Notes: generated from the sequence alone by a model not told the origin. Shown: positions 8,858 to 17,720, numbered from the stretch's first letter. The stretch: 64,000 nt of DNA from Clostridiales bacterium (GCA_017513085.1 JAFWDK010000016.1:60766-124765); one strand, 5' to 3'. Numbers and translations are program-made.

Positions 8858-10987
8858 CTATCCTTCTACCTGATAAATGATGATATTCTCTTCCGGGAAT
8901 GCCTCGACCTGCGTCAGGTTCTCTGCGAAGAACGCAGGGTCGTACTCAAATGTGTACGGTTCGGGCAGTTGTGATTCCAGGTAGTCCGGGCTCGCGATCA
9001 CATAGTCGATGCCTTCTTTCTTGCAAAGCGCCGTAAAGGCTTCGGCATCGCCACCGCATCCGGACACCAGCTCGCAGTATGACTTCACGCGTTTGAACAC
9101 ATCGTGACCGGCAGACCATGCGTAGTAAGTGTAGCCATAGTATACTCCACGTCCGGAAAGAAAGAACGATGCAAAGTCCCAGTCCGGTGTGAGGAAAACA
9201 TCATCCGGCCGGGTATTCCGGCAGATCCAATCCACCACTCTCGAGTTATGTTTTATATCTTTATGGCCGGTGTTCATATTGGCATAGACTGCCCACTCAA
9301 AAACAGCCGAAAGCGTAAGCGGAACAAGAAGAACTGCCGAAAGGATCTTTCCGATATCCTGTTTCTTTTCTTTCTCCTGTTTCTTTCCTTTTGGATCCCA
9401 TGCACGAAGGCGTAGCAAAAAGCATGCCACAAATACGTCCATCAGGATGATGGTCGTCTGCACGAATTTATGGTTGGTCAACAATTCCGAAGTCGGCTGG
9501 AACACAAAAGCAAAGATCAACGGCATGAGCGATGCGCCCCACAAAGCCAGGAAGAAACCACGATCCTTCTTTTCTTTCCGGCAGACCCAGATGATATACA
9601 CCAGCGCCAGGATCAGCGTTAATCCGGTGATCGCCACGAGATAGGAGATCACCGCCCAAGGCATACTGCTTGCGCTGTAAAAACCAAGGTGGATCCGCAG
9701 TTTGAAGACCTTCTCGACCGCTCCGGAGAAAAGTCTGGTCTGAAGGACCGACGAAAGCACTCCGACGATTGCCAGTATTGCATAGATCAGCCGGTAGTTG
9801 CTGAATACCGCCATAAGCGCCAGGATCAGAAGCGCGGATATCATTTCCGAGCCATGAAAGTACGGAAGCGGCACAACGATCAGGAGTGCCAGCGCCAGTG
9901 TCCGCCATGGACCGTTCGTTCCGGTACGTACAGGAAGCCAGGACTCTTTTCCGATGAGAAACGTCCGGAGTTTCTTGCCACGCATCTCAGGCGACGCAAG
10001 CATCGCACACATTTTCCGCACATACGGTGTAAAAAGCATGACCAGTAATACCACGCAAGCCAGCCCGAACATGAGGTGGCGCTGATTTCCATAGATATTG
10101 ATCGTCCATACTCCCCAGTCCTCGTAAGGCGTCTTGCCGTAATAGGTCTTGCTCGCCAGCATCTCGGCCAGCGCCCGTGTCAACGAATGGCTCGAGGCGA
10201 AATACTCCGCATACTGCATAATGAAGTTAAAAGACGACCGGAAAAGCACCAAAACCGGAGCCAGTACAAACGCCGTGCGCTTCTTTGCCAGAAGTGCAGC
10301 CAGACTTCCGGTAAGCATCAAGGTGCTGACCATAGAAAGAATACTGGGAATATTGATCGCCAGATCGATCGGCATGCCGAGATATTCCAGCGTGCCGCAG
10401 AAATAGTAGAAGAAAAAATGGTACTGGATACCGTCGGCTGCAAAATGCGGATACTGTGTTGGAAAATTGAATCCGCGTGCAAAAGACGACGTCAGTGCCG
10501 TGTACGGTGCCAGGTCGGACATGGCCGCATACCCGGCCTGAAGAGAGTTTCCGGAAAGGCGGTAAGAATCGATCATGAGAAACGAGGCTAGAAGCAAAAA
10601 CACGCCGATAGAAATTCCGTAGAAGCGGTTATTGGAAACATTGCTCTGATACTTTTCAATCGGAAGCCCGCGCTTTTTGATCCGGATGACATTCACAACC
10701 ATCCATAGCACAAATACCAGGACCGTGATCTCCATGCCCAGTGCACGGATACCGTCAGAATGTCCGGTACATCTGGCCAGTATATATGTCAGGTAGTAAG
10801 AAAACATCGACGTGGAAAGCGTTCCGACCAGAAAACCCGCCGGGATCGTGAATACAAGTTCCGGGAAAAACTCCGGATTGGAAGATGCCGCGATCTCGCT
10901 GAAAAAACGACGGATATCCGGGATCATCACATGGATCAGGGATATGCCAAAACCGGTACATACTATCAGATACAGGACAGCAACCAC
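8858..10987 (-). CDS. Large polytopic membrane protein, GT-C glycosyltransferase-like
   Basis: The 709-residue protein has a dozen or more hydrophobic segments, then a soluble C-terminal domain from about residue 580. That domain contains CRNTRPDDVFLTPDWDF, a pattern common in lipid-linked-sugar glycosyltransferases of the GT-C fold. The first large loop contains QYPHFAADGIQYHFFFYYF, which looks like a catalytic-loop equivalent, but I cannot place it in a named family. A role in transferring sugars outside the membrane is inference. Translation appears to start at GTG (10987-10985), preceded by GGAG at 7 bases. Confidence 0.6.
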   Translation of the reverse strand: MVAVLYLIVCTGFGISLIHVMIPDIRRFFSEIAASSNPEFFPELVFTIPAGFLVGTLSTSMFSYYLTYILARCTGHSDGIRALGMEITVLVFVLWMVVNVIRIKKRGLPIEKYQSNVSNNRFYGISIGVFLLLASFLMIDSYRLSGNSLQAGYAAMSDLAPYTALTSSFARGFNFPTQYPHFAADGIQYHFFFYYFCGTLEYLGMPIDLAINIPSILSMVSTLMLTGSLAALLAKKRTAFVLAPVLVLFRSSFNFIMQYAEYFASSHSLTRALAEMLASKTYYGKTPYEDWGVWTINIYGNQRHLMFGLACVVLLVMLFTPYVRKMCAMLASPEMRGKKLRTFLIGKESWLPVRTGTNGPWRTLALALLIVVPLPYFHGSEMISALLILALMAVFSNYRLIYAILAIVGVLSSVLQTRLFSGAVEKVFKLRIHLGFYSASSMPWAVISYLVAITGLTLILALVYIIWVCRKEKKDRGFFLALWGASLMPLIFAFVFQPTSELLTNHKFVQTTIILMDVFVACFLLRLRAWDPKGKKQEKEKKQDIGKILSAVLLVPLTLSAVFEWAVYANMNTGHKDIKHNSRVVDWICRNTRPDDVFLTPDWDFASFFLSGRGVYYGYTYYAWSAGHDVFKRVKSYCELVSGCGGDAEAFTALCKKEGIDYVIASPDYLESQLPEPYTFEYDPAFFAENLTQVEAFPEENIIIYQVEG

Positions 10988-11052
10988 GTTTCTTCTCCAC
11001 CCTTTCCCACAAATTTCATGTACTATTTAAGCACATATATAGAAATAATGCA

Positions 11053-11063
11053 TTAAGTTGAAA
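11053..11063 (+). repeat. Left arm of an 11-bp inverted repeat bracketing tRNA-Arg
   Basis: TTAAGTTGAAA here is the exact reverse complement of TTTCAACTTAA at 11387-11397. The pair encloses the tRNA and its hairpin. The right end overlaps the tRNA -35 box. Confidence 0.5.
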
Positions 11064-11086
11064 TTCAAACTCAGTATGGCTATAAT
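11058..11086 (+). promoter_or_regulatory. SigA-type promoter of tRNA-Arg
   Basis: TTGAAA (11058-11063) and TATAAT (11081-11086) are separated by 17 bases, ending 10 bases before the tRNA. Confidence 0.85.
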
Positions 11087-11096
11087 ACTTCTACAC

Positions 11097-11171
11097 GCTT
11101 CGATCGTTCAACGGATAGGACTGCAGTTTCCGGTACTGCCAATGCGGGTTCGATTCCTGCTCGGAGCGCCA
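11097..11171 (+). tRNA. tRNA-Arg (anticodon CCG), CCA encoded
   Basis: The 75-base sequence folds as a standard tRNA. The acceptor stem GCTTCGA pairs with TCGGAGC (one G-T pair) and the D stem GTTC with GGAC. The anticodon stem GCAGT/ACTGC carries the loop TTCCGGT with anticodon CCG. The T stem GCGGG/CCTGC carries TTCGATT. The discriminator is G and the 3' CCA is encoded. It reads CGG codons. It is a single tRNA, not part of a cluster. Confidence 0.93.
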
Positions 11172-11177
11172 TCATTC

Positions 11178-11250
11178 ACACCCCTTTGCTCTTGGCTTCA
11201 GACAGTCCTCGGCGCGAGGCGCCAGCGGAACTTGCAGAGCAAAGGGGTGT
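11178..11250 (+). terminator. Long hairpin directly after tRNA-Arg
   Basis: ACACCCCTTTGCTCT (11178-11192) pairs perfectly with AGAGCAAAGGGGTGT (11236-11250), a 15-bp stem. The 43-base loop itself can pair (CCTCG/CGAGG or GGCGC/GCGCC). Only a weak T run (TCATTTT) follows. It probably ends the tRNA transcript, but the size of the loop is unusual for a terminator. Confidence 0.6.
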
Positions 11251-11348
11251 TCATTTTGCTGGCGGTCCTCCTCTACGTCTTCTTAAGTCTTTCATGTCTG
11301 CGTCCTCGGCTTGGGCGGTGTTTCTATTTGAACGTGTAGTATAAATAG

Positions 11349-11378
11349 TTGCATGCCGTGTTACATGATTGATATAAT
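11349..11378 (+). promoter_or_regulatory. Promoter for the NUDIX gene
   Basis: TTGCAT (11349-11354) and TATAAT (11373-11378) lie 18 bases apart, about 50 bases before the NUDIX start. Confidence 0.6.
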
Positions 11379-11386
11379 CAGCGCAC

Positions 11387-11397
11387 TTTCAACTTAA
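11387..11397 (+). repeat. Right arm of the 11-bp inverted repeat bracketing tRNA-Arg
   Basis: TTTCAACTTAA, exact reverse complement of 11053-11063. Confidence 0.5.
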
Positions 11398-11426
11398 AAT
11401 GTGCAACAAGGAAGGAAGTGACAGAC

Positions 11427-11927
11427 ATGGAATTTGATTGTTATCTGACGAAGGAGAATTACTATTTCCGCTACCGCACCGGCGCGATCATTCTGCGCGG
11501 AAAGAAGATGCTTTTTGTGAAGAATTTTCTGGAAGGCTACTACTACATGATCGGCGGCGCAGTACATCTTGGCGAAACATCGAGAGATTGCATCGAGCGC
11601 GAGGTTTTCGAAGAGACCGGCGTGAAGTGCAAGGCGATCCGTCCCGGCATCATCTGTGAGAATTTTTTCTCGGGCGACCGTCTCGATGACCGGATCAAAG
11701 ACAAGTTCTGCCACATCCTGGAATTCTACTACCTGATGGAAGCACCGGAAGGAAGTGCTTTTGCTGAAGAAACCGACACCAACGAAGAGCTGGTGTGGAT
11801 CGACCTGGACGAAATCGACAACTATGACGTCCGGCCGGTCATGCTGAAAACCAAATTGAAGGAAGCCATCGAAGGCGGCCATGTGCTGCACGTCATCAAC
11901 GACGACTTCCACCACGTGATCTTGTGA
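11427..11927 (+). CDS. NUDIX hydrolase
   Basis: The 166-residue protein contains a complete Nudix box: G-x5-E-x7-REVFEETG, in GGAVHLGETSRDCIEREVFE and the following ETGV. NUDIX enzymes cleave nucleoside diphosphates linked to another group in a Mg-dependent reaction; the substrate cannot be told from sequence. The ATG at 11427 is chosen over an in-frame GTG at 11418, because the AAGGAAGGAAG ribosome-binding site overlaps the GTG position but is well placed for the ATG. It converges on the MFS gene. Confidence 0.9.
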   Translation: MEFDCYLTKENYYFRYRTGAIILRGKKMLFVKNFLEGYYYMIGGAVHLGETSRDCIEREVFEETGVKCKAIRPGIICENFFSGDRLDDRIKDKFCHILEFYYLMEAPEGSAFAEETDTNEELVWIDLDEIDNYDVRPVMLKTKLKEAIEGGHVLHVINDDFHHVIL

Positions 11928-11966
11928 ACCACTCCTTGGTCTTTTCTGCAGAAAATATCACCTGTG

Positions 11967-13235
11967 TCAGACATCCTGCTCCACTGTGCGCTTCGGTGCG
12001 GTGGAGTTTTCTGTCTCCAGTCCGCGGATGCTCTTGATCAGATACACACCGGCGGAGATCGCGATGAGGCAGATTCCGGAGATCACGACGACCATGGCGG
12101 AGCCGCGTCCGACGCCGCGTCCGGTCAGGTTTCCGAGGATGTCTGCGGAGACGCCGGAAGTCGCGTAGGCAATGACATAGCCGATCTGGGAGATGAAGCC
12201 GATCAGGCCCCAGACTCTTCCCTGCACTTCGTCCGGAATGTTGGTCCTGACCAGGTAGTCCAGGCTGTTATTGGAGAACGCGATCGCCGCGAAGAATAAG
12301 AATCCAAAAGCACTGATGAGATAGATGTTTTCGAAAAGTCCGTAGCCGATGATGAAAAGCCCGGCGAGCATAAGCGATACACTCAGTACTTTTACGAAAC
12401 CTTTCTTAATGCCGCGGATACCGAGGACGATTCCGGATACGAGCATGCCGCTGGCGCAGATCGTCTCGGCGATGCCGAGTGTTTTTGCATCGGTGAAAGA
12501 CAGCACGATGGCTTCCGCGAGGATCTGGAACATACCGATGAAGAGTGTGATCACCGAGGATATGATCACGAGTGCAAAGACGCCTCTCTTCGCACGAAGG
12601 ATCGTCCAACCTTCTTTCATGCTTGCCAGGAACGGTTTGTCGTCTTCCTTCACTTTCTTTGCGATGCTCTTGCGGATCACGGCCACGCCCGACACTGTCA
12701 GGGCGAAAGTGCAGATATCGATCACAAGAAGCAGTTTGACATCACTAAAGCTCAGCAGAAATCCAGCGATGATCGGGGAAAAGAGGTAGCGTGCACTGCC
12801 CGCCAGAGATACCAGGCCGCTTGCTTTGGAGAATTCTTCTTTGGTAAGCAGGTCAGTGATCGTCGCGCGGAAGGCGGGCTCGAGCAATGCCGAGAAGCAG
12901 CCGCTGATGAACACGCCTATACAGATCTGCCAGAGTTGTGCCTCACCGGTCAGCATGCAGATCAGGATAAAAAGGATACCCATCGCGGACAGTCCGTCTC
13001 CGATCATCATGAGGATACGACGGTCATATTTATCGGCAAGCACTCCGGCAGGAACACTCAGGAGCAATGTCGGAAGGAAACCAAGGAGTGTGACCAGCGC
13101 CATATTTCCTGCGCTTCCGGTCTTCTGGAAAATATATACACCCAGTCCGAAGCTGGTCAGTCCGCTTCCGATCGAAGAGATCATCGCACCTATCCAAAGG
13201 AGCATAAACTTCTTAAAATTCGATCCGTTCTTCAT
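11967..13235 (-). CDS. MFS transporter (MFS_3/macrolide-efflux-like)
   Basis: The 422-residue protein has about twelve membrane segments and the MFS loop 2-3 motif GVLADKYDRRILM. The opening KFMLLWIGAMISSIGSGLTS and the overall pattern match the MFS_3 group, which includes MefA-like drug exporters and enterobactin exporter EntS. It probably exports a small hydrophobic compound, driven by the proton gradient; the substrate is unknown. It is a single-gene unit whose start lies near a TATAGT box on the minus strand. Confidence 0.8.
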   Translation of the reverse strand: MKNGSNFKKFMLLWIGAMISSIGSGLTSFGLGVYIFQKTGSAGNMALVTLLGFLPTLLLSVPAGVLADKYDRRILMMIGDGLSAMGILFILICMLTGEAQLWQICIGVFISGCFSALLEPAFRATITDLLTKEEFSKASGLVSLAGSARYLFSPIIAGFLLSFSDVKLLLVIDICTFALTVSGVAVIRKSIAKKVKEDDKPFLASMKEGWTILRAKRGVFALVIISSVITLFIGMFQILAEAIVLSFTDAKTLGIAETICASGMLVSGIVLGIRGIKKGFVKVLSVSLMLAGLFIIGYGLFENIYLISAFGFLFFAAIAFSNNSLDYLVRTNIPDEVQGRVWGLIGFISQIGYVIAYATSGVSADILGNLTGRGVGRGSAMVVVISGICLIAISAGVYLIKSIRGLETENSTAPKRTVEQDV

Positions 13236-13327
13236 TTTACCTGCCTCCGTTTTTACATCGCGCTTCTTCTGCGTTCCGTCTTACTGTCTACACTATAACA
13301 GGCAAATCATTAAACGTTCATTAAATG

Positions 13328-13357
13328 AAAAAGACCCCAGGGGAGCAGGGTCTTTTT
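13328..13357 (-). terminator. Rho-independent terminator after the serpin gene
   Basis: AAAAAGACCC (13328-13337) pairs with GGGTCTTTTT (13348-13357). Both strands end in a T run, so it can work in both directions. Confidence 0.85.
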
Positions 13358-13424
13358 CTGTTAATGAGGGACACATGAGTTGATGTCTCATGAAGTGAAG
13401 TTGTTCGTTTCTTTTTTTCGAAAG

Positions 13425-14729
13425 TTATACGTTCTCGACAGTTCCCAAGAATACAGGAAGTCCGGTTTCTTTATCCACGACCGCATAGGCGAAAGGACGG
13501 TCACAGATCACTTTTTTGACATTATCAGGCTCTTCCCTCACACACTCATCTGTCATCACCACAGCCGTGGCAGCTGCTGCAGATGTGCCATTCCGGTTCA
13601 CATCAATGAAAGTCTTGTGGATCACTTTCGAGATACACGGATTGGAAGTTGCCATATTGCTAAAATCCGCCTTTCTCTCATCAAAAGCATCCTCCATGCC
13701 CATGTCATACAAGATCCTTGCCAGTTGCACATCATACTCGCTCTTAAATTCCGGCATACTTGTGGTAACTTCGAATTCCTCACTTCTGCTCTCCCAGAAA
13801 GTCCAGTACTCTTCTGGTGTCATGTTGGCGATGAATTCATTGATGTCCATGGCCGTATCATTCGGAAGGATCGTCAGGAAAGCATACTTTCCGTCGTCGT
13901 AGTCCTTGAGGAAGCCGGTTGCTTTTTCATTCTGAAGATAGACCGACTCCTTACCGTGGATAAACATGACTTCTCTCTTCTGACCATCTCCACCTGTGAA
14001 GACCTGTGTCCAGACATCATCATCCGAATATCCGTTCTTCCACTTTCCGTCAAAAGACACCGCATTGACAAGAACCATAAGGTCATCGGGAGTTAATTCG
14101 TCCAGAAGATCCGTGATACGGCCATTGGTCTTTTCTGCCACCCATTTGTTAATAGCACTAACACCCTCGGGGCCAAATGCAACAGCCTTGGAGCCGGCAT
14201 CAAAGTTCTTCTCTATATACTCCAGATAATCCTGGTACACACGAGCTGTCTTACTCTCGTTGATCCAAACAGAATTGGCGATCTTCAGAGAATCATTCTT
14301 TAATCTGTTCATTCTTTCGACCGCAAATCGCAACGCCTCATAATTATCCGCGCCCGGAACCATCGTCTGCGTCATCTGTGCAAGCGTCTCACCATCTGCT
14401 CCACATGCCGCCATTTCCAATGCAAACAAGATCGAGTCTGCCGAGATCATCATATTCTTATTTTTGGCCAGACCGGCACAATTCTTCATGACGCCAAATA
14501 CAAACTGTGAATAAGCCTTTTTGAGTTCCTCGTCACTCATTGCCTTTTTCCCGGATTGCAGATTTTTCAGCTCAAAAAGCGCCTGCTTGCCGTTCTCTCT
14601 TTTTACCGCACCGGCCATGGCCGATACAGCAGGCTCCTGTGAAGCAGGGGTTTCCACATTCTTTTTGCATCCTGTCGGCAAAGCCATCAGCATTCCCGCA
14701 ATCAATAATCCTGCTACTATTTTTTTCAT
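13425..14729 (-). CDS. Serpin lipoprotein
   Basis: The 434-residue protein begins with a lipoprotein signal (MKKIVAGLLIAGML then ALPTGC, lipid-anchored Cys at 21) and then a full serpin domain. Near the end is the reactive-loop hinge NGTSAAAATAVV, with the small residues needed for loop insertion, so it is probably an inhibitory serpin that traps proteases. The scissile bond would fall about 8-10 residues later, around MTDECV, but cannot be fixed by eye. The C-terminal serpin signature is DRPFAYAVVDKETGLPVFLG. It stands alone behind an ECF-type promoter. Serpins are uncommon in bacteria but known in gut and thermophilic Clostridia, where they protect cell-surface enzymes. Confidence 0.93.
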   Translation of the reverse strand: MKKIVAGLLIAGMLMALPTGCKKNVETPASQEPAVSAMAGAVKRENGKQALFELKNLQSGKKAMSDEELKKAYSQFVFGVMKNCAGLAKNKNMMISADSILFALEMAACGADGETLAQMTQTMVPGADNYEALRFAVERMNRLKNDSLKIANSVWINESKTARVYQDYLEYIEKNFDAGSKAVAFGPEGVSAINKWVAEKTNGRITDLLDELTPDDLMVLVNAVSFDGKWKNGYSDDDVWTQVFTGGDGQKREVMFIHGKESVYLQNEKATGFLKDYDDGKYAFLTILPNDTAMDINEFIANMTPEEYWTFWESRSEEFEVTTSMPEFKSEYDVQLARILYDMGMEDAFDERKADFSNMATSNPCISKVIHKTFIDVNRNGTSAAAATAVVMTDECVREEPDNVKKVICDRPFAYAVVDKETGLPVFLGTVENV

Positions 14730-14803
14730 CGTAAAGATCCTCGCTTTCCTAACTCAAGCTTTCATTTTTTCTATCGGCAAATTCTCCTCAAAAGCCGTTC
14801 TGA

Positions 14804-14840
14804 ATATTAGACGAGACAGATTTCCGTTCTGTTGCAAAAT
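14804..14840 (-). promoter_or_regulatory. ECF-type promoter for the serpin gene
   Basis: On the minus strand TTTTGCAACAGAA is followed by CTCGTCTAATATT, with TGCAAC (14836-14831) and CGTC (14813-14810) 17 bases apart. It has the same spacing and boxes as the promoters near 2676, 41312 and 58915. Confidence 0.65.
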
Positions 14841-14911
14841 CGGAAAAAAGTTTCTTCCCCCTCCTTCTCTATGGTAGAATCAATGCATATCTTATTAAGG
14901 TGTACATATAT

Positions 14912-15613
14912 ATGAAGACAAGATACGATTGTTTGATCATTGACGATGAGCAGGTGCTCGCAGACAACACATGCGAGTACTTTAATATGTTTGAAGTAAA
15001 GACGAAGGCAGTCTACAGCAAGGCGGAAGCCCTTGCATTTTTAGAAGAAAATGATGTTTCCCTGATCCTTCTGGATATCAACCTTGGTGACGGCAGCGGC
15101 TTCGAGCTCTGCAAGCACCTCCGTCAGACCGTGAATATTCCGATCCTTTTCGTTTCCGCAAGAAATACAGATGACGACAAGATCATCGCACTCAATATCG
15201 GTGGCGACGATTATATTGAGAAACCATATTCCCTCGGCGTCATGCTGGCCAAGGTAAAAGTCATGCTCCGTCGTTTCTCTCCGGCTGAAGAAAAGAGCGT
15301 TCCTTCTGTTTTCGAAGATGGTTCCCTGAAGATCGATATGCAGAACAAGATCGTGTCCGTGGGCGGCGAGACGAAGCGTCTCACGAGTATGGAGTACTCG
15401 CTTCTTTGTTATCTTGTGGAGAACAAAAACCGTCTCATCACGAAGGCAGAGCTTTTCGATAATGTATGGAAAGATAAGTTCACTTCCGATGGCACACTGA
15501 ATGTGCATATCCGGAAATTAAGAGAAGCCATCGAGGAGGACCCGAAGAATCCGGTCCGCATCCAGACAGTATGGAAAGAGGGATATAAATACGTCACAGG
15601 GGGCGGCAAATGA
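14912..15613 (+). CDS. OmpR-family response regulator
   Basis: The 233-residue protein has a receiver domain with the phospho-acceptor D55 (ILLDINLGDG) and a C-terminal winged-helix DNA-binding domain. The latter includes LTSMEYSLLCYLVENKNR and the final KYVTGGGK. The ATG at 14912 follows AAGGTG; an in-frame GTG at 14900 is less likely. The kinase gene overlaps its last 4 bases, and the ABC transporter it probably controls follows. This order (regulator, kinase, ATPase, FtsX permease) is that of Bce/Vra-type modules that respond to peptide antibiotics. Confidence 0.92.
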   Translation: MKTRYDCLIIDDEQVLADNTCEYFNMFEVKTKAVYSKAEALAFLEENDVSLILLDINLGDGSGFELCKHLRQTVNIPILFVSARNTDDDKIIALNIGGDDYIEKPYSLGVMLAKVKVMLRRFSPAEEKSVPSVFEDGSLKIDMQNKIVSVGGETKRLTSMEYSLLCYLVENKNRLITKAELFDNVWKDKFTSDGTLNVHIRKLREAIEEDPKNPVRIQTVWKEGYKYVTGGGK

Positions 15614-16860
15614 GAAAAAATCTCTTCATCTTTCTCATCATTCTCACCTTCCTGATCGAGGGTGCGGCCAGCCTGTTTTTTCTTCTGAAGACGCGGAACA
15701 CCGAGCAGGACACCGTCCTGATCAACGATTGTGTTAAGACTCTGGAAGAAAACTTCGGGCATGAAGAGAACTACTCGGACAAACTGACATATTCCGTCAT
15801 CGATCTTGACGGAAAACTTCTCTATTCAAACCGGGAAGGCGTCTCCACCACGGTCAACGAAGCCATCAAGAACAATGACACGATCCTGGACTTCTATCAG
15901 AACGGCGAGGTCGCCGGGAAAGTGCTTTTCCGGAATGAAACGCAGAAACAGATCCGGAACTGGCAGCGCTCGATCGCCGTCACGGTGCTTGTATGTACGC
16001 TGGTGCAGGCGTTGCTGCTGATTTCCTATGCGCTGTATCTTCGAAAGACCATTATCCGACCGTTTGAAGATCTGTCGCATTTTGCCGAACGGGTCGCCGG
16101 CGGGGATCTTGAAGTGCCGCTCGACATGGATAAAGGACACACTTTCGGAAGTTTCACCGAAGCTTTTGACCTGATGCGTACGGAACTTCGGAAATCCCGC
16201 GCTGCGGAAAAAGCAGCCTACGATGCCAAGAAAGAAATGGTCGCGCAGCTGTCCCACGACATCAAGACACCGGTCGCTTCCATCAAGTCCGCCTCCGAAT
16301 TCGGCTACGAACTGGCCAAGGAAGAGAAGGTCAAGGAGCGCTTCAACCTCATCAATTTCAAAGCTGATGAGTTGACAGTCCTGGTGGATAATCTCTTTGT
16401 CGAGAGCGTCAAGGATGCATCCGAGATCAAGGTCAGCCCGAGAGAAAACGATTCGGAAACTGTGCGGGAAGCGATCCTTCATGCGGATTATCTGAATCGT
16501 GCCGGCGATTTTACGATTCCGGAATGCAAAGTCTTTACCGATAAACTCCGCCTGCAGCAGGCATTCGATAATGTATTTATCAATTCCTACAAGTACGCAG
16601 ACACGAAGATCGAAGTCAGCGCAAAACTGGAAGACGGGTATCTCAAGGTAACCGTGCGGGATTTCGGTCCGGGCGTTACCGACGAAGAAGTCGCCGTCCT
16701 GAAAGAAAAGTATAAGCGCGGCGCCAACAGCGAAGGCAAAGAAGGAGCCGGCATCGGTCTGTACCTCACTTCCTATTTCCTGAAAGAAATGGATGGCGAG
16801 ATCTATGTCACGAATGAGGACCCCGGGCTTGCCGTTCTCTTTCTGATCCGCACGGTTTGA
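15610..16860 (+). CDS. Sensor histidine kinase
   Basis: The 416-residue kinase has two membrane segments (about 5-22 and 118-138) framing an extracellular sensor of roughly 95 residues. A HAMP-like linker follows, then the H-box SHDIKTPV with H216, and an ATP-binding domain with N box FINSYKYAD, G1 DFGPGV and G2 GAGIGLYL. It overlaps the response regulator by 4 bases, so the two are translationally coupled. Unlike the short kinases of Bce systems, this one has a real extracellular domain. The next genes encode an ABC transporter. Confidence 0.92.
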   Translation: MRKNLFIFLIILTFLIEGAASLFFLLKTRNTEQDTVLINDCVKTLEENFGHEENYSDKLTYSVIDLDGKLLYSNREGVSTTVNEAIKNNDTILDFYQNGEVAGKVLFRNETQKQIRNWQRSIAVTVLVCTLVQALLLISYALYLRKTIIRPFEDLSHFAERVAGGDLEVPLDMDKGHTFGSFTEAFDLMRTELRKSRAAEKAAYDAKKEMVAQLSHDIKTPVASIKSASEFGYELAKEEKVKERFNLINFKADELTVLVDNLFVESVKDASEIKVSPRENDSETVREAILHADYLNRAGDFTIPECKVFTDKLRLQQAFDNVFINSYKYADTKIEVSAKLEDGYLKVTVRDFGPGVTDEEVAVLKEKYKRGANSEGKEGAGIGLYLTSYFLKEMDGEIYVTNEDPGLAVLFLIRTV

Positions 16861-16884
16861 GATACGGACAGTGCTTTTTCGGAA

Positions 16885-16921
16885 TTAAGAAAGATTTAAG
16901 GGTTCCTTAAAGGCACTTAAG
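16885..16921 (+). promoter_or_regulatory. Four TTAAG-type direct repeats, likely response-regulator operator
   Basis: TTAAG (16885), TTAAG (16896), TTAAA (16907) and TTAAG (16917) are spaced 11, 11 and 10 bases apart, one helical turn each. A TATCAT -10 follows at 16933-16938 with no good -35, and the repeats cover that position. This is the layout expected for an OmpR-type activator, probably the regulator at 14912. Confidence 0.65.
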
Positions 16922-16962
16922 ACTTGAAAAAGTATCATAGTGCCATAAGGAGGCGGAAAGCT

Positions 16963-17718
16963 ATGAACGAAATAATCAAAACACAGAAACTTTGCAAGAC
17001 TTTTTCCAACGGTGGAGTACAGCAGCATGTGCTCCGTAATATCGATCTTTCTATCTACGAAGGTGATTTCACCGTCATCATGGGCGCCAGCGGCGCAGGT
17101 AAGTCCACACTGCTTTATGCACTGTCCGGCATGGATAAGCCCTCTCTCGGCGATGTAAACTTCGCCGGCAAGAATATCACGAAAGGCACACCGGATGAGC
17201 TGGCGCTTTTCAGAAGAAAGAACTGCGGATTTGTTTTCCAGCAGACTTACCTGGTCGATTCCATGAGTGTTCTGGATAATGTCCTGGCTGCCGCTCTTCT
17301 GGTAGAAAAGAGCAAGAAGAAAGCTGCGGCCAAGGCCAAGGAAGTCCTGCGGTCCGTAGACATTGAGGAGACACTCTGGAATAAGTTCCCGACACAGATC
17401 AGCGGCGGTGAAGCACAGAGAGTCGGCATCGCCAGAGCCCTCATCAACGACCCGAAGCTGGTCTTCGCCGATGAGCCGACAGGTGCGCTCAACTCCACAA
17501 CAGGTAAGGATGTCCTCGATGTTCTTACGAAAGCAAACGAAAACGGCCAGTCCATCGTTATGGTCACTCACGATATCACTTCCGCACGCCGCGGCAACCG
17601 CATCCTCTATGTCAAGGACGGCGAGATCGCAGGCGAGTGCCAGCTCGGAAAATACGTTTCCGGCGACAAGGAAAGACATCTGAAACTTCGTGATTTCTTA
17701 GGCGGAATGGGGTGGTGA
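16963..17718 (+). CDS. ABC transporter ATP-binding protein (MacB/BceA type)
   Basis: The 251-residue ATPase has Walker A GASGAGKST at 41-49, signature ISGGEAQR, Walker B LVFADEP and the switch His in MVTHDI. It falls in the LolD/MacB/BceA group that pairs with FtsX-like permeases. AAGGAGG precedes the ATG at 16963. The permease gene starts 2 bases after its stop. Together they probably export or dislodge a membrane-active peptide. Confidence 0.92.
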   Translation: MNEIIKTQKLCKTFSNGGVQQHVLRNIDLSIYEGDFTVIMGASGAGKSTLLYALSGMDKPSLGDVNFAGKNITKGTPDELALFRRKNCGFVFQQTYLVDSMSVLDNVLAAALLVEKSKKKAAAKAKEVLRSVDIEETLWNKFPTQISGGEAQRVGIARALINDPKLVFADEPTGALNSTTGKDVLDVLTKANENGQSIVMVTHDITSARRGNRILYVKDGEIAGECQLGKYVSGDKERHLKLRDFLGGMGW

Positions 17719-17720
17719 CC

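Noticed and set aside
13308..13325. Two CATTAAA copies 11 bases apart upstream of the MFS exporter
   Set aside because: It is suggestive of an operator, but short, AT-rich and without a nearby regulator; not enough to claim a site.
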